A program made the position numbers and the translations under genes. Under the pieces are notes generated by a model. That model saw nothing but the letters and a program-made list of their open reading frames with translations. It did no database searches and was not told the origin of the DNA. Positions 1-10,209 of a stretch of 64,000 bases of DNA are shown here, one piece after another. The stretch is from Topomyia yanbarensis (Eukaryota > Arthropoda > Insecta > Diptera > Culicidae), in NCBI RefSeq assembly GCF_030247195.1, contig NC_080671.1:210303945-210367944 (forward strand), in the 5' to 3' direction. How positions within the stretch are numbered: the first letter of the stretch is position 1; every line of letters starts with the position of its first letter.

Positions 1-128
1 TCCGAACCACTATAATTATAATAAAGAATAATTTGAAAATTTCCATTCAAACATGTTATTTCCAATCTAAAGATTCTGTTGAATATCACTAGATTTCAAA
101 CAACATTTCCGATGTGCCACAGACGTAT
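1..128 (+). other. Histone 3'-flank relic
   Basis: The first ~128 bases align by eye with 48334-48465, the sequence just downstream of a canonical histone mRNA 3' stem-loop. Shared blocks include GAACCAC, AATTATTTGAAAATTTCC, CATTCAAAC, GTTGAATATCA and CACAGAC. The window starts inside the 3' half of the stem, so the stem-loop itself is not visible. I read this as the 3' flank of a histone-derived unit whose coding part lies outside the window. Confidence 0.5.
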
Positions 129-739
129 TTGGTTTAATTACTTATTTACTTTTAAAAGAAAATTGCTTCTCCTGCAGTTAGTATGTTAGTATTCTCTGTG
201 GAAATACTGCTTGAATTTTATTGAAATATTATGGCAAAACAATGTGTATACTCCTTTGCCGTCTTCTGTGCATAGGATAATTTGGGGAGAAATGCCGCAC
301 ATTTCTAAAAAGCGGTCCTGCATCAAAGTAAATCATTCAATATATGATGAAATTTGACATAAAAAAACCTATTTTAATCCACCTAGCGGTGCAATTGTGC
401 CTTTCTCAATCATGAATCACGAGAATGTGTGCGTTGTTTATATTCATTAAAAGCTTTTAAATGCATATATTACATTTTATTATTATACATCACATGACAA
501 CTATATACAGGAAAATAAATCATTATTCGAGTTCTAAAATTTTGAAAAAGAAAAAACAGCCACGGTAATATTGAACTGAAATAAGGTGCAAAATCGGCAA
601 AGTCCCAAAAAGTCGATCTAAAAAAAAATTTTTTTTCGAGATAACAAAATCTCGACGTTTCATGCATTTTAAAGATGTTTGGCATCAAAAATACGAATTC
701 GATTTCTGAAATTTCATGAGGTCCCCCCTTTGAAAAAAA
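129..739. other. Unassigned AT-rich DNA
   Basis: No protein-like frame is seen. Around 379-409 there is a short motif (CCACCTAGCGGTGCAATTG) whose reverse complement reappears diverged at 3042-3062, 3605-3620 and 28420-28435, so it is probably an edge of an interspersed repeat family. Confidence 0.4.
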
Positions 740-1300
740 AATTGAGTTCCGGCTTATATGGGAATTTCATATGTGACCGGACGATTTAATCTATATTTCC
801 GGACCCATATAAGCGATCCGTACGAAATTTTATAGACATCTATGGGGATATTATAGCTATCATTTGGGACTAAGTTTGTGAAAATCGGCCCAACCATTTC
901 CGGGAAACTGATGTGCGTTCGTAAATTTTGAAAGATGGCCGCTTTTCCCGGGCACTTCCGGAACAGTCTGTGGTGGTCAATGTAGTCAACGAAAGTTTGG
1001 TTGGCCGTCGGTGACCTAGAACAGCAAATTTAAGTTGTTTGAGAGACATTTTAGCGAAATTTTTACCTTTTTACATTTCTTATAAAAGAAATGTATAGAA
1101 TTCGCTCAAACTTTCAAGATTTTTTCCGAGGCCCGGAGGGCCGAGTCTTATATACCAATCGACTCAGCTCGACGATTTGGGACAATGTCTGTGTGTGTGT
1201 GTGTATGTAACGGACAAATTCTCATTCGTGTTTCTCAGCAATGGCTGAACCGATCTTATCCAAACCAATTTTAAATGAAAGAACTAAAAAACAGTATGAA
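740..1300 (+). repeat. Interspersed repeat, family X, copy 1
   Basis: This stretch shares an ordered series of motifs with 3640-4290 (reads on the same strand through its first part), 2590-2760 and 24785-25280: a block ending CACTTCCGGAACAG..GGTGGTCAATGT, a block GAGGCCCGGAGGGCCGAGT, then ATCGACTCAGCTCGACGA, a TG-rich microsatellite, and CAGCAATGGCTGAACCGAT. No coding capacity is seen. The family is not identified from sequence alone; it behaves like a high-copy non-autonomous transposon. Confidence 0.6.
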
Positions 1301-1304
1301 CGCT

Positions 1305-2589
1305 ATTAATTTGTTTTTGATTCTGATGTTTAGTTTCCAAGATATGAATGTTTGAATGCGTAAAAATGGCGTTTTTTACAGTTTTTTTAAATTATCTGCC
1401 GAAATTGACATTATAGATTAACAATTTATATGTTTTTAGACAACTTTAACAAATACCTTTCGAACAAGCTATAGATTGTTGAAATCGGACTATTATCAAA
1501 AGAGATATTTAACATTAAAGGCGGACGAAAGATTTTTATCATTTCCCATTGCCAGAAATATGACCAAAAACATGTAATCTATTATTAACGCCAAAACGGC
1601 TAATTTTAGGTCAATAGTATCTTCGGAGAATTTAATGGCGGCAATATGCCCTTTCTTTTGGTATTGTGCTTTTGCTGATTAATCTCCCTATGAGTGAGAT
1701 ATTTTCACAAATTTTCTTGGAAGTGATTATATCGAAATGATGTCTTCAGCAAATTTGTAGCTCTTACTTTTGCGAATAACTTTACTAAAGACTTTAAATA
1801 TCTATTTTGAATACTTTAAAAGTTATGGCTTGTTGTTTGTTGATTACTCTTTCTCGCCTATTTATTGTTCAATATAGTAATAATCCATTGAAATAAGCTA
1901 AACATTATTTCGATAAAACGAATTTTGTATTTCATTTTACTATCTACAACCGCTAGAAATAATCACCGAACACTTCCAAGTTATCTGGAAGGAACTTGAT
2001 AACTTATCAGTGCAAAAATGTTCATTTGTGCGAACCTTCTGACTGCAATTTTTCTAACTTATAACCATCGGATCGATCTGAAACATATCGGAAAATGGAA
2101 AGCGAAATAAATAACTCCAAGCAACGGCGTAGCCAAGAGAAGGTTTTGGGGTTTAACACCATACAACCCCCCCCCCCCACCAAACCAAAAAAATAAATTG
2201 GATTGAAGTTGAAAATTTATTGATGCAGACTGATTTAATTCAATATTACAATAACAATTATCTGATCCGTAGATTGATAACCTGTTGTTGTAAACATCAT
2301 GAGGACTTTTGATAAATTGTCGGAATGGGGTCCTTCCTGATATGTAACTGATCTATTGGTCTTGATTTCACAGTTGTCTAATAGCATCAATATCAAATTC
2401 CTGCCTGAAAACATTCCAATAGAAAATTCCAGAGTTCTGTAATCAATAATAATCCTCAGATTTCTTTTCAAATTGAGCTCGCTTTTGTAGAGATGTACTG
2501 TAATAAGGGTCTTTATTTAATAGGAAGTGAAGTTGAAATTGATTTAATGTCTATGAAACATAGAACTGCTCACCAAAAAATGCATAACT
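1305..2589. other. Unassigned AT-rich DNA with C-run
   Basis: No homology recognised. A run of twelve C lies at 2167-2178. The short frames at 2235-2471 and 2493-2753 look random. Confidence 0.35.
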
Positions 2590-2760
2590 TTCAAAATTTG
2601 CTAAAAATGTTTTTGCCTTTCTCATTCACTCTAAAATTCGTCAATCTAATCGCGACCGGGAGGGCCGAGTGTCATATGCCAATCGACTCAGTTCGTCGAG
2701 TTCGGAAAATGTCTGTGTGTGTATGTATGTGTGTGTATGTGGAAAAAATGTGAACATACC
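2590..2760 (+). repeat. Interspersed repeat, family X, copy 2 (short)
   Basis: Contains the family X core: GGGAGGGCCGAGTGTCATAT, then AATCGACTCAGTTCGTCGA and a TG-rich microsatellite (2710-2745). It is truncated compared with the copy at 740-1300. Confidence 0.55.
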
Positions 2761-2769
2761 GGCCCGGAG

Positions 2770-3635
2770 CGAGTATGCAGTGAGGGGTTGCTACTTTAAA
2801 ATTAAAACTAGTTTAAAATTTCTTAACAAGTTGAAAGTTTTATGCAGGACCCGGATCTTTCTAAATGATCAGCCGCTGGTTTCAAGCGATGTTTCAGTAT
2901 CACATAGTATCTCAAGATCGTGGCTGTCGATCCATTGTTCGTATGTGAAAATTGTACTGAACATGTAATATTCATTTCCACCATTGTATTGAACATAACC
3001 AGCCATGGAATCGTAGTCTGGACAAATGAGAAAAGCACAATTGCACCATTAGGTGGATTAAAACGGGTTTTTATTTTGGAAATGCGTCAAGTTGAGACGA
3101 AAACGTAATATGATTAATAACGAGGATAACACTTTCCGAATGTAGAGAGAAATTTATGAAAAATGACGATTTACATTCGACTCTAGCAGGTCCTGATCGA
3201 TTTTGATGAGAATTTTATTTTTGTTGTATGACCAATTATATGTATAGGCTAAATGTTTTTTTTTTTTGACTCAGTACAATATACATAACCCCTTTAGGAA
3301 AATTCAGTTTTCCCACCACAATGCATTGATTGAGGAATTTAGATGTTTTATTAACAGAGCATTAGCAATAATTCGTTTGTATGTCTATATAATGGGTCAT
3401 TTTTTCGCTTTCCCATTGATTTGGTTTGAGATTTCTAGCACTGATGTTGTCCTATGCTGATTTGAGCGATTCTCTGAGTCCTGCCACTATCCCATGTAGT
3501 ATGTGTTATCAAAAACATCGCGAAGCATCAAGTTCTAAATGTTCTCAAACGATATAATATCCGAAGAGAGTGATAAGAGTTATAAGAAATGTCTCATCAC
3601 ACTGTTAGGTGGATTAGAAGCGTTTTTGCTTTCAT
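2770..3635. other. Unassigned DNA
   Basis: Nothing coding is recognised. Two diverged TTAGGTGGATTA-type motifs (3048-3062, 3604-3617) suggest borders of family X copies. Confidence 0.3.
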
Positions 3636-4290
3636 CGGAGAATCGGTTTGAATAACAATTTGCTATGTGATCGCACGCCACAACCTGTAACTCCAGAACC
3701 GGAGGTCGGATCGGGATGAAATTAAATAGCCATTTACAGGGACGCAATACCTTTCATTTGAGGCCAAGTTTAGTCGAATCGGTCTAGCCATCTCCGAGAA
3801 ACCGATGTAACTGTTATTCTGAATTTAGATACTTCCGCCGGGGCTTCCGGAACCGATGATGGTGGCCAATGTGGCCAAATAGACTTTGAATGGATGTTAG
3901 TGACCTAATACTACAAATCGAAGCAGTTGTGGTCATATTTTGGAAAAAATTTCACCTTTATACATTCATTGCAGAATTTCTTAATATCGACATTTTCTGC
4001 GTGTTCGTACTCATCACCCTGTAATTCCGGAACCGGAAGTCGGATCCATTAGAAATTCAATAGCAGCCTATGGGAACGTTGCACCTTTCATTTGAGACTA
4101 AGTTTGTCAAAATCGGTTCAGCCATCTCTGAGAAAAATGAGTGACATTTTTGGTCACATACACACACATACACGCACACATACATACATACACAAATACA
4201 TACACACACAGACATTTGCCGAACTCGACGAACTGAATCGAATGGTATATGTCACTCGGCCCTCCGGGCCTCCGAGCAAAAATCATTAAA
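3636..4290. repeat. Interspersed repeat, family X, copy 3
   Basis: 3660-3960 parallels 740-1060 (TTCCGGAACCGATGATGGTGG, GTGACCTA). 4080-4290 ends with an AC-rich microsatellite (4158-4211) followed by the inverted core CGACGAACTGAATCGA and CGGCCCTCCGGGCC. So the core lies here in the opposite orientation to copies 1, 2 and 4. Either two copies abut or the family has inverted ends. Confidence 0.55.
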
Positions 4291-4639
4291 TTTCAATGAG
4301 CATTTTTAAAAAAGATCATTGCGGGAGAGGCGTCGTACCGTGATCACAAACTGAAAAATAGTGAACAAAAGTATTTTTTACCTCTCGTTGATGTTAGTGC
4401 CTGAAACTTTAAAGAATAAACCGAAGTAACTATTACTCAGATACATATCTCCCGTTTAAATATATAGATAAGTGATTCATAATCCTATATGTCACTGTGG
4501 ATTGTGGATATACCTTATCCAGAACCCGTACCTGACGCAAATTATCATTAAATGACATTACGAGGTGGAAAAATATATATTAGCTATGTATCCTCCACCA
4601 TCGAGTGCGGCATATCACTCGTAATTTTGATTAGCATCT

Positions 4640-4903
4640 CTCCCAATTCTCGACAAACATATGATTACGGCCTAAAAGCCAACTGTCAAAATCCACTTTT
4701 AATGGAAATTCCGGACAAACCGTTACTAGCTGAGAACAGTTCACAACAGTTTATGAAAGAGAAAACTTTTTTCTTTCGTTTACTACCAAACTCTGTGATT
4801 GGCATGTAACGGTTTGTCCGGAATTTTCTATTCAAAGTGGATTTTGACAGTTGGCTTTTAGGCCGTAATCATATGTTTGACGAGAATTGTATGGTAGAGA
4901 TGC
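4640..4903. mobile_element. Hairpin MITE, ~260 bp
   Basis: Two arms of about 85 bp face each other (4645-4735 and 4806-4897). Matching inner blocks are AACCGTTA / TAACGGTT, and CATATGATTACGGCCTAAAAG pairs with its complement near 4858-4877. The outer ends read CTCTCCCAATTCTCG and CGAGAATTGTATGGTAGAG. The spacer (4736-4805) has no coding content. A clear target duplication was not found, so superfamily is open. Confidence 0.65.
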
Positions 4904-4909
4904 CGCACG

Positions 4910-5466
4910 ACGATATTTTCCGACCGTGCTCATGATCCGAATGCCTTCTAAAAGGTCCAATCTATTCAACCGATACATGATTCACAAAAAAATCAAACGA
5001 TTTAAGAAAAACGAAATTTTAATGTGGTGCTGAAAAAAATTCGGCGCTCCACCCTAGTAACAATTGTGGTTTTATGATAGTTTTATAGCCACTGATAAAA
5101 CTTAGATTGCACTTGTAGCGTGCTATAAAACTTCAGTTATTACTTGGGCATGATGCAACTGGACGCACAAAATCATTAATACAATTTTCGTGAGTTAATA
5201 ATAAGGATTATTTTACATATCTAGTGTTGTAGTTCCCCGAAAGACAAACTCACAATATCATATTGCCGTATACAATTGACCCTATATACGAGATATAGAG
5301 AGTGCGGCATCTCAATCGAAATTACCCTACATAGTTTTTTGGGAATATTTTTGGAATTCTAAAATGTTTTTTTTTTTCTCTCCAATCTGCAACATTTGCT
5401 GAAAAAATTGTTGGAAGGCTATTGTGAAAAGCAGTGTGGCAATACTGGTCACTAGATGGAAGGTGA
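4910..5466. other. Unassigned DNA left of the hAT MITE
   Basis: AT-rich, no recognisable gene. It ends in the target-site copy of the MITE at 5475-5782. Confidence 0.35.
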
Positions 5467-5790
5467 GGGAAAGACAAGGGGTGAGTCGCTTAGAACAATG
5501 TGCCATACACATTGTATCACCTACGATAACACGATATAAGATTACGATTCACAGTAATACACGATCATTTCACTCGTTACCACAATGTGTGGCACAATGA
5601 GGCACACTTTTGACAACTCAAAAATTGTCAACAAAGTGTAGTTGAATACTTATAGCAACCATTGCTTTTGTTTTACTGAACACCATGGCACACCGTGGCA
5701 CATCGTGGCACATTGCAACACAAGCTACCACGCTATTTGTTTGTGAGCACAATTCGATTTGTGCTAAGCGACTCACCCCTTGGGGAAAGA
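5467..5790. mobile_element. hAT-type MITE with 8-bp target duplication
   Basis: The element spans 5475-5782 (308 bp). Its termini are a perfect 19-bp inverted repeat, CAAGGGGTGAGTCGCTTAG at 5475-5493 and its complement at 5764-5782. It is flanked by the direct repeat GGGAAAGA (5467-5474 and 5783-5790). An 8-bp duplication with CA..TG ends fits the hAT superfamily. The interior has several GTGGCAC/GTGCCAC repeats and no coding frame. The intact TIRs and duplication suggest a fairly recent insertion, upstream of a histone H3 relic. Confidence 0.85.
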
Positions 5791-5791
5791 C

Positions 5792-5992
5792 GTATATTCA
5801 TTTTGTTCATACATACTAGTATTAGTAGCAGAAAGGAATGGAAAGAAACATGACGCGAAAACGAGCGAGTGAACGATACTAGTGCATATTCGCGCGACTA
5901 TACAACGGTCGGTCGGTTTTCCTCATCACTCATTTGACCGTCGTTATGCTACTAGCTAGCATCGGCAGTAGCGGAGTAGAATTTTTCGTGCT
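5792..5992 (+). promoter_or_regulatory. Relic histone H3 upstream region
   Basis: This lies directly before the H3-like ATG. Part of it (about 5855-5895: ACGAGCGAGTGAACGATA, TAGTGCATATT) is paralogous to 37350-37385, just before the histone-like array. A TATA-like GACTATACAAC is at ~5897 and CTCATCACTCATT, a possible start region, follows about 25 bp later. Function is doubtful because the gene is broken. Confidence 0.45.
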
Positions 5993-6078
5993 ATGACCCG
6001 TGCCAAACAGTTCGTAAATCCACCGGATGGAAAGCTCCCCGAAAGCAGTTTGCAACGAAGGTCGTCCGCAGAACTTCA
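5993..6078 (+). pseudogene. Histone H3 pseudogene, N-terminal fragment
   Basis: From ATG 5993 the frame starts M-T-R-A-K-Q, matching the H3 N-terminus (canonical second residue A, fifth T/K region). After CAG the sequence TT replaces six bases, a net loss of four that shifts the frame. The shifted frame then reads RKSTGWKAPRKQFATKVVRR, which follows the highly conserved H3 tail with a few substitutions (G to W, L to F, A-A to V-V). Homology ends near 6078, before the histone fold, so only about 27 codons remain. The fragment keeps lysines corresponding to K9, K14, K18 and K23. A histone-type upstream region precedes it and an H2A relic faces it. It cannot make histone H3. Confidence 0.8.
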
Positions 6079-6299
6079 AAATTGATCTATGCTTCCAGAC
6101 CTCAACCATTATTATGTCTCCCAAGAAACCAGCATGGCCTATCTCTTGTGTCTTTCATAATAAAGTAAACCAATGGTTAGGAAAGCGTGTGTTGTTTTCA
6201 AGGAAGTCGTAGCTTAATTTAAAAAAATATGATGCGCCAACAAAAGAGAGAGAAGGAATATCAAATCAAAACTCATCATCAATGGTCGTCTTGAAAAGG
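6079..6299. other. Gap between histone relics
   Basis: No clear homology. An ATG at 6115 opens M-S-P-K-K-P-A, faintly like an H2B or H1 start, but what follows is not histone-like. Confidence 0.3.
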
Positions 6300-6465
6300 G
6301 CAGGTTCTGGTTTTCTCGGCACTGTTTCGCCTGCCAACGCCTGACGGCAGAATGGCATGGATATTAGGCAACACACCATCCTGGAAAATGGTCACGCCGG
6401 AGAGCAATGTTTTAAGATCCGGTTTTCATCGTGTATGCTACCCTCTAACCAGAAATGAAAATAAT
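6300..6465 (-). pseudogene. Histone H2A pseudogene, C-terminal fragment
   Basis: On the minus strand, from about 6420 leftwards, the frame reads LLSGVT near the start, then GVLPNIHAIL, matching the conserved H2A stretch [20 protein letters not shown] with A-Q-G changed to F-Q-D. Past the L-P the canonical lysine-rich tail is disrupted by an insertion, though E-K-T survives near 6312. To the right (6421-6465) similarity fades but CGATGAA matches the R-N-D-E-E region. The N-terminal half and histone fold start are missing. It is convergent with the H3 relic at 5993-6078, which fits a collapsed core-histone cluster. It is not functional. Confidence 0.75.
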
Positions 6466-6605
6466 TGCCTCTGCTAACACAAACAGATTCATCCACCAGC
6501 CGTGTTCAGCTCACAAATAATTCCTTCTCGATATTGTACAGCCCTTTGAGGACCCTGTACGCTCTAAACAGTTCAACACAAAATGAAACAAATCTACAGT
6601 GGACC

Positions 6606-7876
6606 TAAAGGGCGAACACGAAATTATTGCGACACATTCAACAGGGCATAACTTTTTTACCATTGGGTAAAAATCAATCAAATTTTGCACACTTTCTCAT
6701 TGATGTGTATTGTTTACATGCTGTCAAACTCGAAATCGTGTTTTTCGATTCAACGAAAATGGAAGTGAACCAACGCGAGTCGAGAGAACAAATTCTTTCC
6801 AAACACCTGGAATTTCCTGACCTGTCGCACCGGCAGTTGGGAAAAATGTTTAACATTCACCATTCAACCGTCTCCAGAGTGTTGAAGCGGTTCCAGGAGC
6901 GGTTGACGTTGGACCACGGCAAAGGAGCTGGAAGAAAACCGGGACCGGAGAACAAAAAGACGGAGGGAAAGGTGAAGCGGATGATTAAAGCCATTAAGGC
7001 ATGTCGCAGAGCTACTTCCAGAATGCAAAGAAGAGAGCTGGACTACATACATACAAGGTACAGAACTTCCCAAACCGCGATGAGCGGCAACAATCGACGG
7101 CTAAAACTCGGACACGGAAGCTCTACGAGAAGATGCTGACAAAATATGGCTGCTGTGTGATGGACGACGAAACGTATATAAAAGCCAATTTTAAGCAAAT
7201 TACGGGGTTGAAGTTTTTCAACGGCAAGAGCAAGTTCTATGTGGACGACAAATTTAAGAAGAAGAAAATGTCGAAGTTCGCCTCCAAATATCTCATTTGG
7301 CAGGCCATCTGCTCTTGCGGACAGAGGACGGAGCCTTTCGTGACAAAGGGCACAGTAAATGGCGAGATCTACAAATCTGAGTGCCTCGAGAAGCGCCTTT
7401 TGCCGTTCTTGCAGCAGCACGACGAAGCTCCGCTATTTTGGCCAGATTTGGCATCATGCCACTATTCTAAAAGTGTCCTGCAGTGGTATGAGGCCAATTC
7501 TGTTCATTTTGTTCCAAAGGACATGAATCCGCCAAACTGTCCAGAGCTGCGCCCGGTGGAGCAGTACTGAGCAATGATGAAGCGGGAACTTCGGAAGAGC
7601 AAGAAGACAGTCAATGACGAGGAGGACATGTTAAGAAAATGGAAAAAAAACTGAGAAACTGGTACCGGATGACACTGTAAAGACTTTGATGGAGGGCATT
7701 AAGCGAAAATGCGTTCAATTTTACACTCAAGGCTCCATCGATTAACTTTTCTTTTGATTTTTGAAGTAAATATATATACATATAAAACTACCCTAAAATT
7801 TTGGTTTGATTTTAAACATTATAAGAAAATTGGTATGACTTTTTCGGTGTCGCAATAATTTCGTGTTCACCCTTTA
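6606..7876 (+). mobile_element. Tc1/mariner element, ITmD37E type
   Basis: Terminal inverted repeats of at least 28 bp, AAGGGCGAACACGAAATTAT at 6608 onward and its near-perfect complement ending at 7874 (one mismatch), are bounded by TA on both sides (6606-6607 and 7875-7876). The ~1.27 kb length, TA target and single transposase are typical of the IS630-Tc1-mariner superfamily. The spacing of the second D and the E in the transposase is 37 residues, the signature of the ITmD37E family known from mosquitoes. Confidence 0.9.
6759..7745 (+). pseudogene. ITmD37E transposase, broken
   Basis: The protein would catalyse cut-and-paste transposition in the nucleus. From ATG 6759 the N-terminal part holds a helix-turn-helix (LSHRQLGKMF..HHSTVSRVLKRF, residues ~27-50) and a basic GRKPGPENKK stretch. 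A frameshift near 7010-7035 moves the reading to the frame open at 7001-7570. That frame holds the first catalytic Asp in VMDDETY, the second in WPDLASCHY, and the catalytic Glu in ELRPVEQY; the second D and the E are 37 residues apart. The Trp that normally follows Q-Y is TGA (7568-7570). A second frameshift near 7640-7650 lies in an A-run, and the tail reaches TAA at 7743-7745. At least three lesions make it inactive, though the TIRs look mobilisable in trans. Confidence 0.88.
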
Positions 7877-7879
7877 TAT

Positions 7880-8256
7880 TTAAATTTTTTCATCATTTAA
7901 GTGTTCGGTTGGTGCATCATATTGACGGGTCTGATCGAGATGAGCTGAAATTTTTCGCCATTTCCGAGCAGTTTGCGAATAATTTTTCAAAACAGTTTTT
8001 CGTTTTGACAACATTGTTCTACTTATTTTCGACAAAATGACAAAAAAAAATATTAATTATATGCAGCACAGCAAAAGATATAAGCGTACCAAACCTTACA
8101 CGACTTTCCTACCGAAATTTTTAAAAGGGCCCGTATATTGAAAGGTAAGTCGTTAGTCACGATAAAAATGGAGCTTCATTGAATAAAGGGTTCCGCCACG
8201 GTATTTAATTAGCCTACTTTGGGGTCCTTAAAATAATGTCACTGTTGAGTTACTTA
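7880..8256. other. Unassigned AT-rich DNA
   Basis: No gene or repeat recognised. Confidence 0.3.
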
Positions 8257-8257
8257 G

Positions 8258-8315
8258 TACTTTGGAATGGTAATCCATGTTTTCATGATCTCACATGGAC
8301 TACCATTCCAAAGTA
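8258..8315. repeat. Short near-perfect hairpin
   Basis: Arms of 23 bases, TACTTTGGAATGGTAATCCA.. at 8258-8280 and its complement at 8293-8315 (one mismatch), with a 12-base loop. No flanking duplication is evident. It could be a minimal MITE remnant or a small RNA hairpin. Confidence 0.6.
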
Positions 8316-8446
8316 TTGATTTGTATTGTTCAGTTAGGAAGTTATGTGTGGTACCAGATGTGATGAAAAATTGACCATTAGACAGAGAGACATGAGACAT
8401 GGTTATATGAAAAAAATAAAATTTTACTCAGAGTAACTTATTGGGA

Positions 8447-9195
8447 TCCATTTAGCTCCCTCTGCAAATTTTTAGCTCGATCGGTGAAACTATTTTTTTT
8501 TGAGCCCACTGTTTAAAGTTTACAAGGGATTTCGTATGAGGAAATCGTCTTTCGCAAAATACTCCGTTACTTCCTAAAAATAAATAGATGTCTGATTTTT
8601 ATAGGAAATTTATCAAGGAAATAAAGTCCAGAAGACCGCGAAACGATCTGAGGCTTGTTGAAAAAGTTATTAATCAAAAACCGATTGATGCTCTGAAGGT
8701 CGATGAAAATTTCACTTTTGATAGCATCATTGCTGATGACAGTCTAATTATATACAAAATTTTTAACTTTCTCTTATTATGTACAAAAGAAGCCTCAATT
8801 TATCTCTCAAAACCCTTGCAAGGTGGCGAAACAGTATGGATAAATGATTTAGACACATTAAGAGTAAATCAAAACAAAATTTCATATAATTGGACAACAA
8901 CAGCAGTGGTGCTAGAAAAAAAGATTTTTTTTTATCAATCGTCAGAGCATCAATCGGTTTCTGTTTAATAACTTTTTTCTCAAGCGTCAAATCGTTTTGT
9001 GGTTTTCGAGACTTTGTTTCTATGTTGAATTTCCTATAAATGTCACATAACGATTTATTTTTATGAAGCAATGGGCAACTCCAGGAGGAATTATTTTATG
9101 AAAGTTAATTTTCCCACACAAAATCCCATGTAAAATTTAAACAGTAGGTGCAAAAATATAGTTTCAGAGATCGAGCTAAGAATTTGCACAGGTAC
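8447..9195. mobile_element. Foldback-type inverted repeat, ~750 bp
   Basis: 8458-8740 is the inverted counterpart of 8925-9190. Paired landmarks are TTAGCTCGATC / GATCGAGCTAA, TTTATAGGAAATT / AATTTCCTATAAA and AAACCGATTGATGCTCTGA / TCAGAGCATCAATCGGTTT. The arms are clearly diverged, so the element is old. The two overlapping short frames at 8588-8968 (+) and 8763-9071 (-) arise because both strands of the palindrome read similarly; they are not genes. Confidence 0.75.
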
Positions 9196-9329
9196 CTAAA
9201 AAGCTGCTCGGAGCTGGAATCTAATTTGACTATTGTCCATCCGGCATTCAAATTGCCCTAGCACCCTTTGCTTCCTTGCCGGAATAGTCGCACAAAGCAA
9301 AATTCAAATTCTCGATAATATAAGGATGT

Positions 9330-9830
9330 TAGCACCACTATGCGGCCTAAATTATATTTATACACGAAAACCTTTGAAATGTTCGTAGAACGTCAGATTG
9401 CACTATCTCTTACCATTGTATACATAGGCGAATTACCTTGAATTAATTTTGCTCACTGGCGCCACCATGTGGTGGAATTTTACATTTTTCAAATAAAAGA
9501 ATAAAGTATTTTTTGCTACTCTACAACTTTGTATAACATCCAAATGCTCTATCTCTTAGCGTTGCACAGATAGGAGCATTCCCTTTAAATTGCTTGGCTC
9601 ATTACCGCCACCATGCGGAGAAATCCTGAAACTTTCAAGTGAAACCAAAAAGTCCTTTTATTTCTCTACAACTTTGTGGAACATCATAACTTTCTATCTC
9701 TCGTCGTTTCAGAGATATATGAGTTTTTCCTAACCTTGCCCCACCTTTGCATGTGGGTCACATATATGAGATAAGCGGAGTACGCCCTTTGCGAATGTTA
9801 AGCAGCAGTATCCAACTTTAAACGTTAATA
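9330..9830. repeat. Three diverged ~150-bp tandem units
   Basis: Similar ordered motifs recur: CTCTACAACTTTGTATAACATC (~9519), CTCTACAACTTTGTGGAACATC (~9662), CTATCTCTTA/CTATCTCTCG (9410, 9550, 9692), and CGCCACCATGTGG / CGCCACCATGCGG (9459, 9606). The region is non-coding. Confidence 0.55.
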
Positions 9831-10209
9831 ACTCTTTAACGGTTGGTTGGATTCTCTTGCAGTCTTCGACAAACTTGTTCGGCATATCTTCAAAAGCTCC
9901 TTCCTAGGTCCGTGTTCGGAAGTTTACAGCGACCTCTAGGGGCGATAATGTGAACTGTGAGTGTTTCCCCATACATTTTACATACATTCCCATACAAACT
10001 TTAAGCTCGTTGGGGGAGGGGTTAGGGTTAACCGATTTCGCTCAAATTTGGACAGTGTCATTTTTTCATGATTTGAAACGACGCTAGGGGGTGTAGGTTG
10101 TGAAATTTTTATTTCATATAAATCATTGTCACCCTAATGTGCATACAGACTGCAGGTTACTGGGCTTTGGAACAGTAATCATGTTGATCTTGCTACCAGT
10201 CATACACGA
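9831..10209. other. Unassigned DNA before the RNase H fragment
   Basis: No clear reading frame. It could include decayed reverse-transcriptase sequence of the element whose 3' part follows. Confidence 0.3.

Noticed and set aside
10018..10042. Telomere-like GGTTAGGGTTAACC
   Set aside because: A single occurrence, not an array; dipteran telomeres do not use this repeat.
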